Source of the DNA: Oceaniferula marina
GTDB taxonomy: Bacteria; Verrucomicrobiota; Verrucomicrobiia; Verrucomicrobiales; Akkermansiaceae
Reading direction: 5' to 3'
Length of the DNA stretch: 64,000 bases
Assembly: GCF_013391475.1 (NCBI RefSeq)
Contig: NZ_JACBAZ010000005.1
Coordinates: 62,001-126,000 of the forward strand
Shown: piece by piece, positions 52,903-62,092 of the stretch
How the letters are laid out: the number at the start of each line of letters is the position of its first letter
How positions within the stretch are numbered: position 1 is the first letter of the stretch
Position numbers and translations under genes: made by a program
Notes under the pieces: model-generated
Seen by the model: the letters and a program-made list of their open reading frames with translations, nothing else
What the model was told of the DNA's origin: nothing
Databases searched by the model: none

Positions 52903-54453
52903 TCACCCTTGCTCATGCAACCAGGAATGCATTTGACTGGCTGATTTTTTGCCAATGCCGGGGACGGATTCGAGCTCCTTGATGCTGGCTTTACGGATAC
53001 GTTTGACCGATCCAAAGCGCCGCAAGAGCGCCTCTTTCCGCTTCGGGGACATACCGGGGCACTGGTCCAGCAGGCTTTCCCTGACGCGGCGACGCAGCAG
53101 CAGTTCGTTGTAGTTGTTTGCGAAGCGGTGGGCTTCATCCCGGATGCGCTGCAGGAGTTTCAGGGCTCCGGTGTCGTGAGGCAGACACAGCGGCTCAGAG
53201 ATGCCGGGGCGGTAAATTTCTTCGTGCTGTTTGGCAAGTCCGATCACCGGCAGGTCGTGCAGGCCGAGAGCTCGCAATTCTTTTACCGCCATACCCAGTT
53301 GGCCCTTACCCCCATCGACGATCACGAGGTCGGGCAGGTGAAGGGGAGATTTGCCTTCCCGGGCCAGTCGGCGGAGGGCCTCCAGTGGCGACTCCTGGGA
53401 TGTTTCGCTGCTCGGGCTGTTGTTTTCAGAGAGGATACGGGAGTAGCGGCGACGGATCACCTCCGCCATGCTGGCAAAATCATCTTGCCCCTGTACGGTT
53501 TTGATTCGATAGCGGCGATACCCTTGGTTGTTCGGGCTGCCGTCGATGAAGCGGACCATCGAGGCTACGATGTGGTTGCTGGAGACGTTGGAAATATCAA
53601 AACATTCCATGATGTGCAGTTTGTCCGGCAGGCCGAGGGCTTGCTGGAGTTCTGCGAGGTCTTCCTTGGGGTTGATGGTGCTTGGTAATTGATGCCCTCG
53701 GGTGAAGCTACGGGTGGGGCTCAGTGTCTTTTCCAGATTGCTGATGATATCGCGCAGCTTTGCCGCTTTTTCAAACTGCAGGTTTTCTGCCGCCTTGGCC
53801 ATGGCATCGCGCAGCGACTGGAGTCGACTGCCCCGTCCCTTTCCATCGAGCAGGGCTACGGCCTCTTCGACCCGCTTCCGGTACTCGGTTTCCGAGACCT
53901 TACCAATGCAGGGGGCCGCGCATTTCCGAATCACATCCGCGTGGCAATGGCGGTAATCTTTTTCTCCGGGGATGCGGGGGCGGCAGGTGCGCAGGCCAAA
54001 CTCACGGTTGATCCATTCCAGTGTGGCTTTTAAGGCGCTTGAATGGACAAAGGGACCAAAGTAGCGGGCTCCATCGTCTTTTTTGAGCCGCGTGAGAACA
54101 AAGCGGGGAAGTGGAACATCCCATTGCAGTTTGACCATGTAAAACCGTTTGTCATCACGTAGGCTGACGTTATAGCGCGGGCGGTACTGTTTGATGAGTT
54201 TGCTTTCCAGGATCAGAGCCTCTTGTTCGTTTCGGACGATTTGTAAATCGAAGTCGGTGATGCTGTCGATGAGGGCCCGGGTTTTCAGATCAGCCCGCAT
54301 TTTTCGGGAGGGCATAAAGTAACTGCTGACTCGTTTTTTGAGGTTTCTGGCCTTACCTACATAAATGATTGAGCCCAGTCGGTCTTTCATCAGATACACG
54401 CCTGGTTTGTGCGGGGTGTCTCGGAGTTTGGTTTGGATCGCATTGACGCTCAT
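52903..54453 (-). CDS. uvrC: Excinuclease ABC subunit C
   Basis: From MSVNAIQTKLRDTPHKPGVY the protein has 516 residues, shorter than E. coli UvrC (610). It has the GIY-YIG nuclease (PGVYLMKDRLGSIIYVGKAR, about 15-35), a UVR motif (LQFEKAAKLRDIISNLEKT, about 190-210), the RNase H-like C-terminal nuclease half (MECFDISNVSSNH, LVIVDGGKGQLG) and a terminal helix-hairpin-helix (SIKELESVPGIGKKSA). It makes dual incisions in nucleotide excision repair with UvrA and UvrB. A start at 54486 or 54567 is possible but adds residues before the usual family N-terminus. Confidence 0.95.
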   Translation of the reverse strand: MSVNAIQTKLRDTPHKPGVYLMKDRLGSIIYVGKARNLKKRVSSYFMPSRKMRADLKTRALIDSITDFDLQIVRNEQEALILESKLIKQYRPRYNVSLRDDKRFYMVKLQWDVPLPRFVLTRLKKDDGARYFGPFVHSSALKATLEWINREFGLRTCRPRIPGEKDYRHCHADVIRKCAAPCIGKVSETEYRKRVEEAVALLDGKGRGSRLQSLRDAMAKAAENLQFEKAAKLRDIISNLEKTLSPTRSFTRGHQLPSTINPKEDLAELQQALGLPDKLHIMECFDISNVSSNHIVASMVRFIDGSPNNQGYRRYRIKTVQGQDDFASMAEVIRRRYSRILSENNSPSSETSQESPLEALRRLAREGKSPLHLPDLVIVDGGKGQLGMAVKELRALGLHDLPVIGLAKQHEEIYRPGISEPLCLPHDTGALKLLQRIRDEAHRFANNYNELLLRRRVRESLLDQCPGMSPKRKEALLRRFGSVKRIRKASIKELESVPGIGKKSASQMHSWLHEQG

Positions 54454-54649
54454 GTCGGGCTCATGGAGGCTGATGGTCTGAAGCATCAGCTTGATTGGAC
54501 CGTAAAGCAAGTGAGATCCATGCCTACACCAGGAGATCTCATCGGGGCAACTTCCTCGGAGCATCAATGAGTCCAGTAAGTGGCAAGGGAAGGCTAGCTG
54601 AGCCTAAGACTTGTGTTTAACTTGGATGAGTCTTTTTGCGATACCCCTA

Positions 54650-54700
54650 AAAATTGACAGACCCGCCAGCTCGGTCCGAAGACATCACTGACGGGTCTGT
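54650..54700 (-). terminator. Hairpin terminator for M50-like gene
   Basis: A 9-bp stem (54657-54665 with 54692-54700) with a 26-base loop is followed, on the minus strand, by TCAATTTTT. It lies 120 bases past the end of the M50-like gene. A run of seven C follows at 54702-54708 on the plus strand. Confidence 0.6.
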
Positions 54701-54819
54701 TCCCCCCCAAATACCGCTCATTGCTGAGCGATGAGTTGATTATGCTGCAGCTCGTAAAATTCGCAAGAAAAAAAGGTATGTTTTTCTGCAGTTTTGATAA
54801 ACAACCGTTTATAACGACA

Positions 54820-55779
54820 TTAGAGAAATTGCTGCATCAGCTGTATTGTGAATTGCTTAAAGACCATGGCAGCGTCCATGAACTGGTTGGCCCAGTGGTG
54901 CCAGGTCAGGTTTCCTGGAGCAAGGCAGAGTAAGACGGACAAAACAATCACATTGGCCAAGTAGATGATGACGATGGAAAAAAAGGTGCCATTTTCTTCG
55001 AGATCAGGTTGGTCTCGAGGGATCATCCAGATCGTCCAGAGCAGGTGAAAGGCCCAGGTTGCCCCAATCAGGCAAAACAGCGCCTCCTCATGGTAGGGGA
55101 TGCGGTAGAAGCTGCCCAGTAGGGTGGAAACCAATAAAACCACTACCGACCAAAACGGGATGAAATAAGGAGACAGGGCAATGATGACATTGCTCTTGTT
55201 GGTCATGATATACCCGCCATCCGCAGTAATGTGCATGCTCGAAACCTTGCCCCCGCAAAGATAGACAAAGATGGCGTGGGTCAGTTCATGGCCCAGAACG
55301 TAGAGATAAAGGAAAAAGCGTTCGATTAGGCCGGTGAAAAACCAACCGGACATCAGAAACATACCGATGGAAAAGTAGAGAAAATGCCGGGTCCGGATCA
55401 AATCCATCCAGAAGGACTGGGTCTGGCCCGCATACGAGTCCGTGACATTGAACAGGGCCATGGTCGTGATGGCGCAGACTGGAAGCAGGGCCAAGGCAAT
55501 ACACCAGCGCAACAGACGTTGTGGGAAGCCGAGATGGGCGATGCCATCGTCCATGGTATCCGCGATGGCGGCTTGGACCGAGGTGAGGCCCAACCGGCGG
55601 CCCATCCGCCTGTTGGCACGCTGTTTCGCACGATGATTGGCGTCATGGATCGCTTCGCGTAGACTCGGACGTCCCTGCCGACGGCTATTGCGCGCACGTG
55701 TGCGGCTTGGTCTGCGTGGGATGGAGCTTTTGCGCGATCTCATGAGTGATGCCCGGTGGGTCGTGGAGATTCTTAGCAT
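54820..55779 (-). CDS. M50-like membrane metalloprotease
   Basis: The 319-residue protein starts with about 65 arginine-rich, probably cytoplasmic residues (RRPSRTRARNSRRQ...; a start at 55743 is also possible). At least six hydrophobic segments follow. VLGHELTHAIFVYLCGGKV holds the zinc motif HExxH (H164-E165-x-x-H168), as in M50 site-2 proteases and M50B family members. A conserved third ligand is less clear; the SPYFIPF region near 210-216 is a candidate. Intramembrane cleavage of a transmembrane substrate is plausible. It stands alone on the minus strand. Confidence 0.7.
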   Translation of the reverse strand: MLRISTTHRASLMRSRKSSIPRRPSRTRARNSRRQGRPSLREAIHDANHRAKQRANRRMGRRLGLTSVQAAIADTMDDGIAHLGFPQRLLRWCIALALLPVCAITTMALFNVTDSYAGQTQSFWMDLIRTRHFLYFSIGMFLMSGWFFTGLIERFFLYLYVLGHELTHAIFVYLCGGKVSSMHITADGGYIMTNKSNVIIALSPYFIPFWSVVVLLVSTLLGSFYRIPYHEEALFCLIGATWAFHLLWTIWMIPRDQPDLEENGTFFSIVIIYLANVIVLSVLLCLAPGNLTWHHWANQFMDAAMVFKQFTIQLMQQFL

Positions 55780-55926
55780 TACTTAAATATAAAGTTTTTG
55801 CAATCTTCAAATTGGAAGGTGCTGGCAGGCAATCAAGAGGGTGGTTCGATTGGGAGGCGATCAGAGGATTATGGTTTTTACTGATCGGCATTTGCTAGAT
55901 CTATCAGATTCTGATAGATTGGGTTT

Positions 55927-57306
55927 ATGACGTCTTATCTGGATTTGTTGCGGGCCTGCGGTCGGGAGTCGTGGGTGATGGAGGAGTGGGGCGCGGGACC
56001 GGTGGTTTCGGAGTTGGAGTTGCAGGCATTATGGTTTGCCGGGCAGTTGGGGCGTGAGTTTGTCACCTTGTCCGGAGAGTCGGTTAAGGTGGTTCAGTTT
56101 GGTCATTGGAATCATGCGGCTGGCCCGGATTTTTTGCATGCGGTGGTGGAGATTGGCGGGGAGACTTGTTGTGGAACGATTGAGTTGGACCACCGGGCTT
56201 CGGACTGGGAAGCGCATGGTCATGCTCAGAATGAGTCCTTTAACCGGGTGGTCTTGCATGTGGTGTTTGAGGAGGGAGGTCCATGTGTGTTTACCCGGAC
56301 TAGCGAACATCGTGAGATTCCTCGGGTGGTGGTGGCTGCTCATGTGCTTGAGGATGCTTTGGATCGGCCCAGGCTGAAGGTGGCTCGGGCTCACCCGGGG
56401 CGTTGCTGTTCGTCCATGGGGTCGATGACTGACGGGGATGTCGAGCGGCTGTTACTTGAAGCTGCCAAGCACCGGATGCGCCGGAAGGCCAGATGGCGGA
56501 TGAAGACGGTTGAGGCTCAGTCGAAGGATGAATGGCTGTGGCAGGCTCTGGCCACAACCATGGGTTACCGGCCGAATCGATTGGCGATGACGCTGCTTGC
56601 CCAGCGCTTGCCGATCCGCTTGTTGCTGGATCGTCCTGAGCAGGCGGAGGCGCTTTTGTTTGGGGTGGCGGGTTTTTTATCGGCTGAGATTTACGATCAG
56701 GCGGAGGGGGACAGCCGGGAGTATTTACGTGGGCTTTGGGAGTCTTGGTGGCGTCTCAGGGCGGATTATGAATTGATTCCCGAGCGGCAGATTCCGTGGC
56801 GTTTGGCAGGGATCCGGCCGGTGAATCATCCGCAGCGGAGGTTGGCCTGTCTGGCGGGGGTGGTTCGGCAGTGGGCGGCATTCAGACGAGCATGTCAGCA
56901 TGTGCAGGATGTGGAGTCATTTTTACTCGGGCTCGGGCATCCTTATTGGAACTGGCATTTCACCTTGACGAGTCAAACCAGTGCCAGGCGGATGGTTTTG
57001 GTGGGCAAACAGCGGGTGAGGGAGTTTGTGGTGAATCATCTCTTACCCTTGCGCCTTGCCGCTGACGATCAGACTGCATGGCGGCATTTTATGAAGATAC
57101 CGGCACCCGTTCTGAGTGAGAAGGTGGATGTGGCCTCGTGCCGCCTCTGGGGCAATCATCCGCAGAAGACGGCGTATCTGAAAAAAGCCTGGCAGCATCA
57201 GGCGCTATTACAGATTTATCAGGATTTTTGTTTGCAGGATATCAGTGATTGCCAGCAGTGCCCGTTTCCCGAGCAGCTTGGACAATGGCGCGAAGGCGCG
57301 CCTTAG
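55927..57306 (+). CDS. DUF2851 family protein
   Basis: The 459-residue protein has the DUF2851 N-terminal core: LWFAGQLGREFVTLSGESV, GHWNHAAGPDFLHAVVEI and GTIELDHRASDWEAHGHAQN. The conserved D/E/H/N residues in these strands resemble a nuclease-like (PD-(D/E)XK or restriction-type) fold, but the activity is not established to my knowledge. The C-terminus is cysteine-rich (CLQDISDCQQCPFPEQ). No signal peptide. It overlaps the convergent M23 gene by four bases at the stop codons. The family is common in Bacteroidetes and Verrucomicrobia. Confidence 0.85.
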   Translation: MTSYLDLLRACGRESWVMEEWGAGPVVSELELQALWFAGQLGREFVTLSGESVKVVQFGHWNHAAGPDFLHAVVEIGGETCCGTIELDHRASDWEAHGHAQNESFNRVVLHVVFEEGGPCVFTRTSEHREIPRVVVAAHVLEDALDRPRLKVARAHPGRCCSSMGSMTDGDVERLLLEAAKHRMRRKARWRMKTVEAQSKDEWLWQALATTMGYRPNRLAMTLLAQRLPIRLLLDRPEQAEALLFGVAGFLSAEIYDQAEGDSREYLRGLWESWWRLRADYELIPERQIPWRLAGIRPVNHPQRRLACLAGVVRQWAAFRRACQHVQDVESFLLGLGHPYWNWHFTLTSQTSARRMVLVGKQRVREFVVNHLLPLRLAADDQTAWRHFMKIPAPVLSEKVDVASCRLWGNHPQKTAYLKKAWQHQALLQIYQDFCLQDISDCQQCPFPEQLGQWREGAP

Positions 57307-58343
57307 AATTCCCCCGTGACCAGCGAAAGATAGCGTAGCCCGATGCGGGTCAGAGAAGCCCGGTGACCTGTCCCTGTGAGTAATCCTTTGGTGTGATATT
57401 CGTGTTTTGACAGGCACTTTTTAACCGAAGTAACGCGTGGTGCAGGGACGCTGCGCTTACTGGGGCTGACGGCTAATGGTAGCCCTGACTGGCTGAAGGA
57501 GATCTCCCATGACGGGGTGCGTGTCCGGTGATCTCCCTTGGCCATCCACGGATAGCGCTGGACGATTTCCAGAGGCCCTTTTCGAGGAACGGTGATTTTG
57601 TAATACACGGGGATGGTGGCGAAAAAGGCCGGGATGGTGAGGTTGGGGTTTTTCTTTTGCTGGAGCAAGAGTTCAGCGATATCCATTCCGGACATGTTCA
57701 GACCATTGTGTAAGCCGTGGTGGTTTTTGCTGCCGAAGCTTTTGTTGTGCCAGGTGTTGAAACGGCTGGAGATCATCAGGTCGAGTTCCAGGTGCACGTG
57801 GGAGCGCTCACGGTTGATCCCTCGACCGGTGTATCCCATTTTGCCGAGTTTCTGCCCTTGTTTGACAACCTGGCCGGTTTTGACTTCGGTGGTGGATAGG
57901 TGGGCATACAGGCTATAGATCGGGCCGCTTTGCCAGTTGTGTTTGACGACGACATATTTGCCGTAGTTGCTATTGCCGGCGTAGGGGTTGACGTAGGCCA
58001 CGGTGCCTGCGGCCAGGGCGTTGACCGCATCGAGTGGATTCTGAGACCGGTCACGTTTGATCGGTTTGATATCGATGCCCTCGTGGAACTTTGTGCCGAT
58101 GACGCCGTCCTCAGTGCGTCTCAGGGTGCGGACAAACCCGTATTTGCCCGCCGTCCATGGGCGGGAGGTTTTTCCCTCAAAGACTCGAGGGACCCACATG
58201 TAAAACTTACTGCCGTCATCACCATAGAGGTGTTCGTTGACAGTGGGGAGTTTGAGCGAGGTCTCACTGGCCCCGGCAGCAGGACTGAGAATCGCAGTGA
58301 GAAGGGTGGCGGTAAGAATGCGAAGGGTGAGGGCTGAAGTCAT
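57303..58343 (-). CDS. M23 family metallopeptidase
   Basis: The 346-residue exported protein has a signal peptide (about 1-24) and the LytM/M23 domain: KFHEGIDIKPI (H and D zinc ligands) and HVHLELD (HxH). The spacing between the two motifs is longer than in classic LytM proteins. M23 enzymes cut peptidoglycan cross-links or, if degenerate, activate amidases. The C-terminal third (about 240-346) is unassigned. The start overlaps the stop of the upstream 58343-58867 gene by one base (TAATG), so translation is probably coupled. Confidence 0.88.
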   Translation of the reverse strand: MTSALTLRILTATLLTAILSPAAGASETSLKLPTVNEHLYGDDGSKFYMWVPRVFEGKTSRPWTAGKYGFVRTLRRTEDGVIGTKFHEGIDIKPIKRDRSQNPLDAVNALAAGTVAYVNPYAGNSNYGKYVVVKHNWQSGPIYSLYAHLSTTEVKTGQVVKQGQKLGKMGYTGRGINRERSHVHLELDLMISSRFNTWHNKSFGSKNHHGLHNGLNMSGMDIAELLLQQKKNPNLTIPAFFATIPVYYKITVPRKGPLEIVQRYPWMAKGDHRTRTPSWEISFSQSGLPLAVSPSKRSVPAPRVTSVKKCLSKHEYHTKGLLTGTGHRASLTRIGLRYLSLVTGEF

Positions 58344-58867
58344 TACTGTTTTTTCTTTTCTTCGTATTTCAGGCGTTTTTTCCAGACCTTGGGATCTTCA
58401 CCGATTCGTGGGGCCAATTTATCGTAGAGTTTGATTTCATGTTGCTGGATGCCACTCCAGATGACAAGCATGCCGTCGGTGACCGGTTTGTCGATTCTCA
58501 CCACGCCTACAGCCTGTCCATTGACCAAACCGAGCAGGAGTTTTCCCTGGTTGAGGTTGGTGGATGCATGAAGTCGCTGAGCTGCTTGTTTGTTGAGTTG
58601 GAAGACGACGCCGTAGGTTTTTTTGTCGTCAGCCGGAAAGGGACTGAATGCGATGATGTCATTGGTGCTGACCTCCGGGACTTTGCGGAAATAGCGTTCT
58701 CCCGCCAAGGTCTCAACCTTGCGGGTGAATTTCGGGGCCTCGGCAGCGGTTCCTTCGACGTGGAAGGTAATGGACGCCGGGGGGGTCTTTTTGCCGTTGG
58801 CACTGGCCGTTGGCACCAGCGCAATGGCCAATGGCAGGGACCATGCGAGAAATCGAAAGAGGCTCAT
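58343..58867 (-). CDS. Small exported protein coupled to M23 peptidase
   Basis: From MSLFRFLAWSLPLAIALV the protein has 174 residues with a signal peptide (about 1-24). I do not recognise the mature domain (ITFHVEGTAAEAPKF, IIAFSPFPADDKKTYGVVFQ, GMLVIWSGIQQHEIKLYDK). Its stop codon overlaps the M23 start (TAATG), so the two are made together and the protein is likely a partner or cofactor of the peptidase. An earlier start at 58906 would hide the signal peptide. Confidence 0.75.
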   Translation of the reverse strand: MSLFRFLAWSLPLAIALVPTASANGKKTPPASITFHVEGTAAEAPKFTRKVETLAGERYFRKVPEVSTNDIIAFSPFPADDKKTYGVVFQLNKQAAQRLHASTNLNQGKLLLGLVNGQAVGVVRIDKPVTDGMLVIWSGIQQHEIKLYDKLAPRIGEDPKVWKKRLKYEEKKKQ

Positions 58868-59038
58868 GCCCCCACCATGCCTCCAATTTATGGTGTCTGA
58901 AAGCAAAAAAATCTAATGTCTTGCTTGTCGCCTGTACGTGAGCGAGCGAAGGATCTAGCCATCGGAGATGGAAATAAACTAAGCGATAGAACTTGCTGGA
59001 TGGAGTCGTATGGATACGCAATTCCAATTGATTTGATT

Positions 59039-59929
59039 ATGAAACGAAGATCCTTTTCCGTGTTGTGTGGGGCTGCTGCGATTAGTGGCGTGGCTCCGGC
59101 CTGGGCCAAGTCCGAACAAGCTAAACCGTTTTTGTCTGCCTTTGCTCCTCACCCGGGCCAGTTGCCGACGGCTCCGAAAGGCTACCTGGACCAACTGAAG
59201 TTTGCTTATGATCTTGGATTTCGGGCTTGGGAAGACAATGGACTGATTCGTAAACCGGCGAAGTTGCAGCAAGAGGTGGGAGATTTTTGTCGTGAAAAGG
59301 GAATGGCTCTTGGCGTGACGGTGATTTCAGGAGGCAATGGATTGCATTTTGCGACAGCGGACAAAGCGGGGCAGGAGAAAGTCCTGGCCGATATGAAAAA
59401 GGGGGTCGAGACCTCCAAGCGAACTGGGCAGACGTGTATGACGATGATCCCCGGAACCCGCCGCAAAGGTGAGGATCTGGCTTCGCAGATCAAAGGAGCC
59501 GTTGACCTGATGAAGCAATGCTGTGACATCGTCGAAGAACACGGTATCATCCTGGTGCAGGAGCCACTTTCCCACGGAGTGAAAGGTGGGGCTCCCTTGT
59601 TGCGGAGTTTTGTGGACGGTTATGATCTTTGCCGGGCTGTGGGGCGTAAATCCTGCAAGCTGTTAGCCGATTTTTATCATGAGGGGCAGATCGGAAATGA
59701 ATTGCTTCCCAATGCCGAAAAAACATGGTCCGAGGTTGCTTATGTTCAATACGGGGATGTTCCCGGGCGCAAGGAACCGGGGTCCGGCAAGTTGGATTAC
59801 AAAGCCGTTACCTCTTGGATTCGTAAGCAGGGATACACCGGTGTGATTGGTATGGAGCACGGAGTCAGCGCCAAAGGAAAAGAGGGTCTTGAAAAGTTGC
59901 TCAAGTCCTATCGCGGTATCGACGCCTAG
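59039..59929 (+). CDS. Exported sugar isomerase/hydroxypyruvate isomerase-like protein
   Basis: From MKRRSFSVLCGAAAISG the protein has 296 residues; the RRSF sequence and the following stretch resemble a twin-arginine or Sec signal. The rest is an AP endonuclease 2-like TIM barrel (xylose isomerase-like), with KLLADFYHEGQIGNELLPN, YVQYGDVPGRKEPGSGKLDY and YTGVIGMEHGVS. These are the D/H/E residues around a divalent metal in hydroxypyruvate isomerase-type enzymes. Export is common for such proteins in Verrucomicrobia and Planctomycetes. The substrate is unknown. A spacer with several palindromes follows. Confidence 0.82.
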   Translation: MKRRSFSVLCGAAAISGVAPAWAKSEQAKPFLSAFAPHPGQLPTAPKGYLDQLKFAYDLGFRAWEDNGLIRKPAKLQQEVGDFCREKGMALGVTVISGGNGLHFATADKAGQEKVLADMKKGVETSKRTGQTCMTMIPGTRRKGEDLASQIKGAVDLMKQCCDIVEEHGIILVQEPLSHGVKGGAPLLRSFVDGYDLCRAVGRKSCKLLADFYHEGQIGNELLPNAEKTWSEVAYVQYGDVPGRKEPGSGKLDYKAVTSWIRKQGYTGVIGMEHGVSAKGKEGLEKLLKSYRGIDA

Positions 59930-59957
59930 CTTGTGGTTTACTAAAAGTGGCAGGGGA

Positions 59958-60070
59958 GCTTCGGCTTGCCGAAGCGTGACCTTGCTGCTGCAAAGGTTGC
60001 CTGCCAGGTTGGAAAGCTGTACTGACTTGCTTCGCTGTTGGCAGAAGTGGTCGGGAGACAGCGGATGTGT
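59958..60070. repeat. REP-like palindromes, first part of cluster
   Basis: A perfect GCTTCGGC-TT-GCCGAAGC hairpin (59958-59975) is followed by a degenerate copy of the GTAG palindrome (about 59996-60022). Together with the units at 60076 and 60148 they fill the spacer between the isomerase-like gene and pta. Confidence 0.6.
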
Positions 60071-60075
60071 GGAAT

Positions 60076-60098
60076 GTAGGACAGGATTCCATCCTGTC
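60076..60098 (+). repeat. REP-like palindrome GTAG + GACAGGAT-TCC-ATCCTGTC
   Basis: An 8-bp perfect stem with a 3-base loop, preceded by GTAG. It has the same plan as the unit at 60148-60170, in opposite orientation. Confidence 0.75.
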
Positions 60099-60147
60099 GG
60101 CATCCCAAGGATGGGCTCAAGTCAACTCTCCGTGAGTCAAGCTTGCC

Positions 60148-60170
60148 GGCAGGTTGGAAACCTGCCCTAC
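60148..60170 (-). repeat. REP-like palindrome, inverted copy
   Basis: An 8-bp stem (GGCAGGTT with AACCTGCC, loop GGA) followed by CTAC, so on the minus strand it reads GTAG then the hairpin. It is an inverted relative of 60076-60098. Similar palindromes are common in Verrucomicrobia and Planctomycetes genomes as I recall them. Confidence 0.75.
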
Positions 60171-60204
60171 TTTCGGGTGCTGCGATTGGATGGTTTTCAA
60201 TCTG

Positions 60205-61281
60205 TTAGCCTCGTTCCTTTTCCAGATACAGGTTGTGGAATTCGATGGCCCGGATGCCGACGATGGCGGCTGTTCCCAGCAGTGTTTCTTCGGAAACGGT
60301 GCGGGGGACTTGGGCGGCGGGTCTGGTAAGACCCATGATGATCTGCCCGTAATTCTGGGCACCTCCCACATGTTGGAGGAGCTTGAGTGAGATATGGCCT
60401 GCGTCGAGTGTTGGGAATACCAGAACATCGGCGGGGTTGCCGGCGGGCTTGCCTTCGAGTTTTTGTTCTGCCGCTTCCGGGTCGAGTGCCACATCGGCTT
60501 GCAATTCACCTTCGATTTGCATGTCGAGGTAGTTCTTTTTGACTTTTTGCCGTGCGAGTTCGGTTGCGGCAACGACTCTTTGAGATGACTCGGTGTTGGC
60601 GCTGCCGTGGGTCGAGTGGCTGAGCATGGCGACCTTCGGTGTCCGGGCGAGAAAGTGGCGAGCCAAATCCCCGGTTTGGACGGCAATGGATGCGAGCTGC
60701 TTGACGTCGGGTGTGGGGATCACGCCGCAGTCGGCTAAAAATAGAATCCCGTCCTTGCCAAAGTGTTGAAGGTGGGGTGGGGCTACCAGGATCATCGCTC
60801 CGAAGACGGTGGGGACTTCCTTGATGGGCTTGATCATGGTCATTGCCGCACGGAAGACCGTGGCGGGCATGGACTGGTTGCCGGCAACCATACCGTCAGC
60901 GTGGCCATATTGGACCATCATGGCGGCAAAGTTGTGAGGGCGGCTGACAATTTCGCACGGGTTTGCGATTTCTTTTCCTTGGTAGCGGGAAACTTTCTCC
61001 AGTCGCTTACAGAACAGGGAGACTTCGGAAGAGGTCGAGGGCTCGATGACGTTGACGAAGAGCATCGAAATACCTTCGGCTTCCGCCATTTGATAGATGC
61101 GGTCACGATTGCCAAGCAGGATAGGCACTGCGATTTCCATTTCCACCATTTTGGCCGCAACCCGCAGGACGCGGATGTCTTCACCATCGGCAAAGACGAT
61201 ACGCTTGGGGTGTCGTTTGAGTTTGGTGTAAAGCTTGGCAGTGAGAGCGTTGGCTTCAGGGAATGAAAAGGAATCGGACAT
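60205..61281 (-). CDS. pta: Phosphate acetyltransferase
   Basis: From MSDSFSFPEANALTAKLY the protein has 358 residues, the size of the short single-domain Pta (or phosphate butyryltransferase) type. Signatures are KRIVFADGEDIRVLRVA, YGHADGMVAGN, LFLADCGVIPTPDVKQLASIA, MLSHSTHGSANTESSQRV and VLVFPTLDAGHISLKLLQH. It interconverts acetyl-CoA and acetyl-phosphate. No ackA is adjacent, so acetate metabolism may need a distant gene or it may serve another acyl group. An upstream start at 61368 has no support. Confidence 0.93.
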   Translation of the reverse strand: MSDSFSFPEANALTAKLYTKLKRHPKRIVFADGEDIRVLRVAAKMVEMEIAVPILLGNRDRIYQMAEAEGISMLFVNVIEPSTSSEVSLFCKRLEKVSRYQGKEIANPCEIVSRPHNFAAMMVQYGHADGMVAGNQSMPATVFRAAMTMIKPIKEVPTVFGAMILVAPPHLQHFGKDGILFLADCGVIPTPDVKQLASIAVQTGDLARHFLARTPKVAMLSHSTHGSANTESSQRVVAATELARQKVKKNYLDMQIEGELQADVALDPEAAEQKLEGKPAGNPADVLVFPTLDAGHISLKLLQHVGGAQNYGQIIMGLTRPAAQVPRTVSEETLLGTAAIVGIRAIEFHNLYLEKERG

Positions 61282-61441
61282 GATCACAGAGAGACTTGTT
61301 CTGGGGGGAGGGAGACTAGGTCGAATGCACTCTCGGGTGCAAGAGCGAAGTCGTGATACCTGTGTCACAGCCCTGGTCTTGGCTTCCGAGCTGTTTGACC
61401 TGCGCCAGAGCGTGGTGAGCCGTGGCTCACGACGGGGACGG

Positions 61442-62062
61442 CTATGGGTTGAGTTCGTTCAGAACCTTGGCCAAATCCTCCAGCTTTGGCCGTTTGTTGA
61501 TATCGTGGACGTCGACGTAGCGGATCACTCCTTGTTTGTCGATCACGATCAGAGCCCGCTCGCTGGTTCCGTCGCTGCGCAATATCCCGTATTGGGAGGC
61601 AACCTTGCCATGTGGCCAGAAATCGGAGAGAAGGTCAAAGTCAAGTCCTCCCATCGAGACCTCCCATGCGTGGAGGGACGGGATATTATCGGATGTAATA
61701 CCTAGCAGGACAGCATCATTTTTCTCAAAGAGATCGAGTGCGATGTTGTATCCAGGGTACTGGGACGAACAGACCGGGGTGAAGGCTGCCGGCACAAATG
61801 AGAGAACGACGTGCCTTTTTCCTCTGAATTGGGAAAGTGAAATTTGCCCTCCCGAAACGGATGGTAGTGAGAAGCCCGGTGCTCGTTGGCCCGGTTTCAA
61901 TGTGGTGGCGCTATCGACCGGTTTGCTTTTTTGCGGGCGGTAGACCACCGAGTCCATGCCTTGGGGCAGGGGGGCTGGTGGGGAACAGGCACCACAAAGA
62001 GCGATCAAGCATGTGCTGATGGCAAGGGAGATGTTCCGGTGAGGGTGTTTGTGTTGATTCAT
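61442..62062 (-). CDS. Peroxiredoxin-like (AhpC/TSA) lipoprotein
   Basis: The 206-residue protein has a signal peptide with lipobox LCGAC (C26), so it is anchored to a membrane. The thioredoxin-fold domain contains FTPVCSSQYPGYN with the likely peroxidatic cysteine and FDLLSDFWPHGKVASQYG, as in the AhpC/TSA-redoxin group. A resolving cysteine is not obvious, so it may use a partner for reduction. It lies 30 bases after the thioredoxin-like gene and probably shares its transcript. Confidence 0.85.
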   Translation of the reverse strand: MNQHKHPHRNISLAISTCLIALCGACSPPAPLPQGMDSVVYRPQKSKPVDSATTLKPGQRAPGFSLPSVSGGQISLSQFRGKRHVVLSFVPAAFTPVCSSQYPGYNIALDLFEKNDAVLLGITSDNIPSLHAWEVSMGGLDFDLLSDFWPHGKVASQYGILRSDGTSERALIVIDKQGVIRYVDVHDINKRPKLEDLAKVLNELNP

Positions 62063-62092
62063 GTCCGTAAACCTGGAGAGCTGTTTTCGCCG

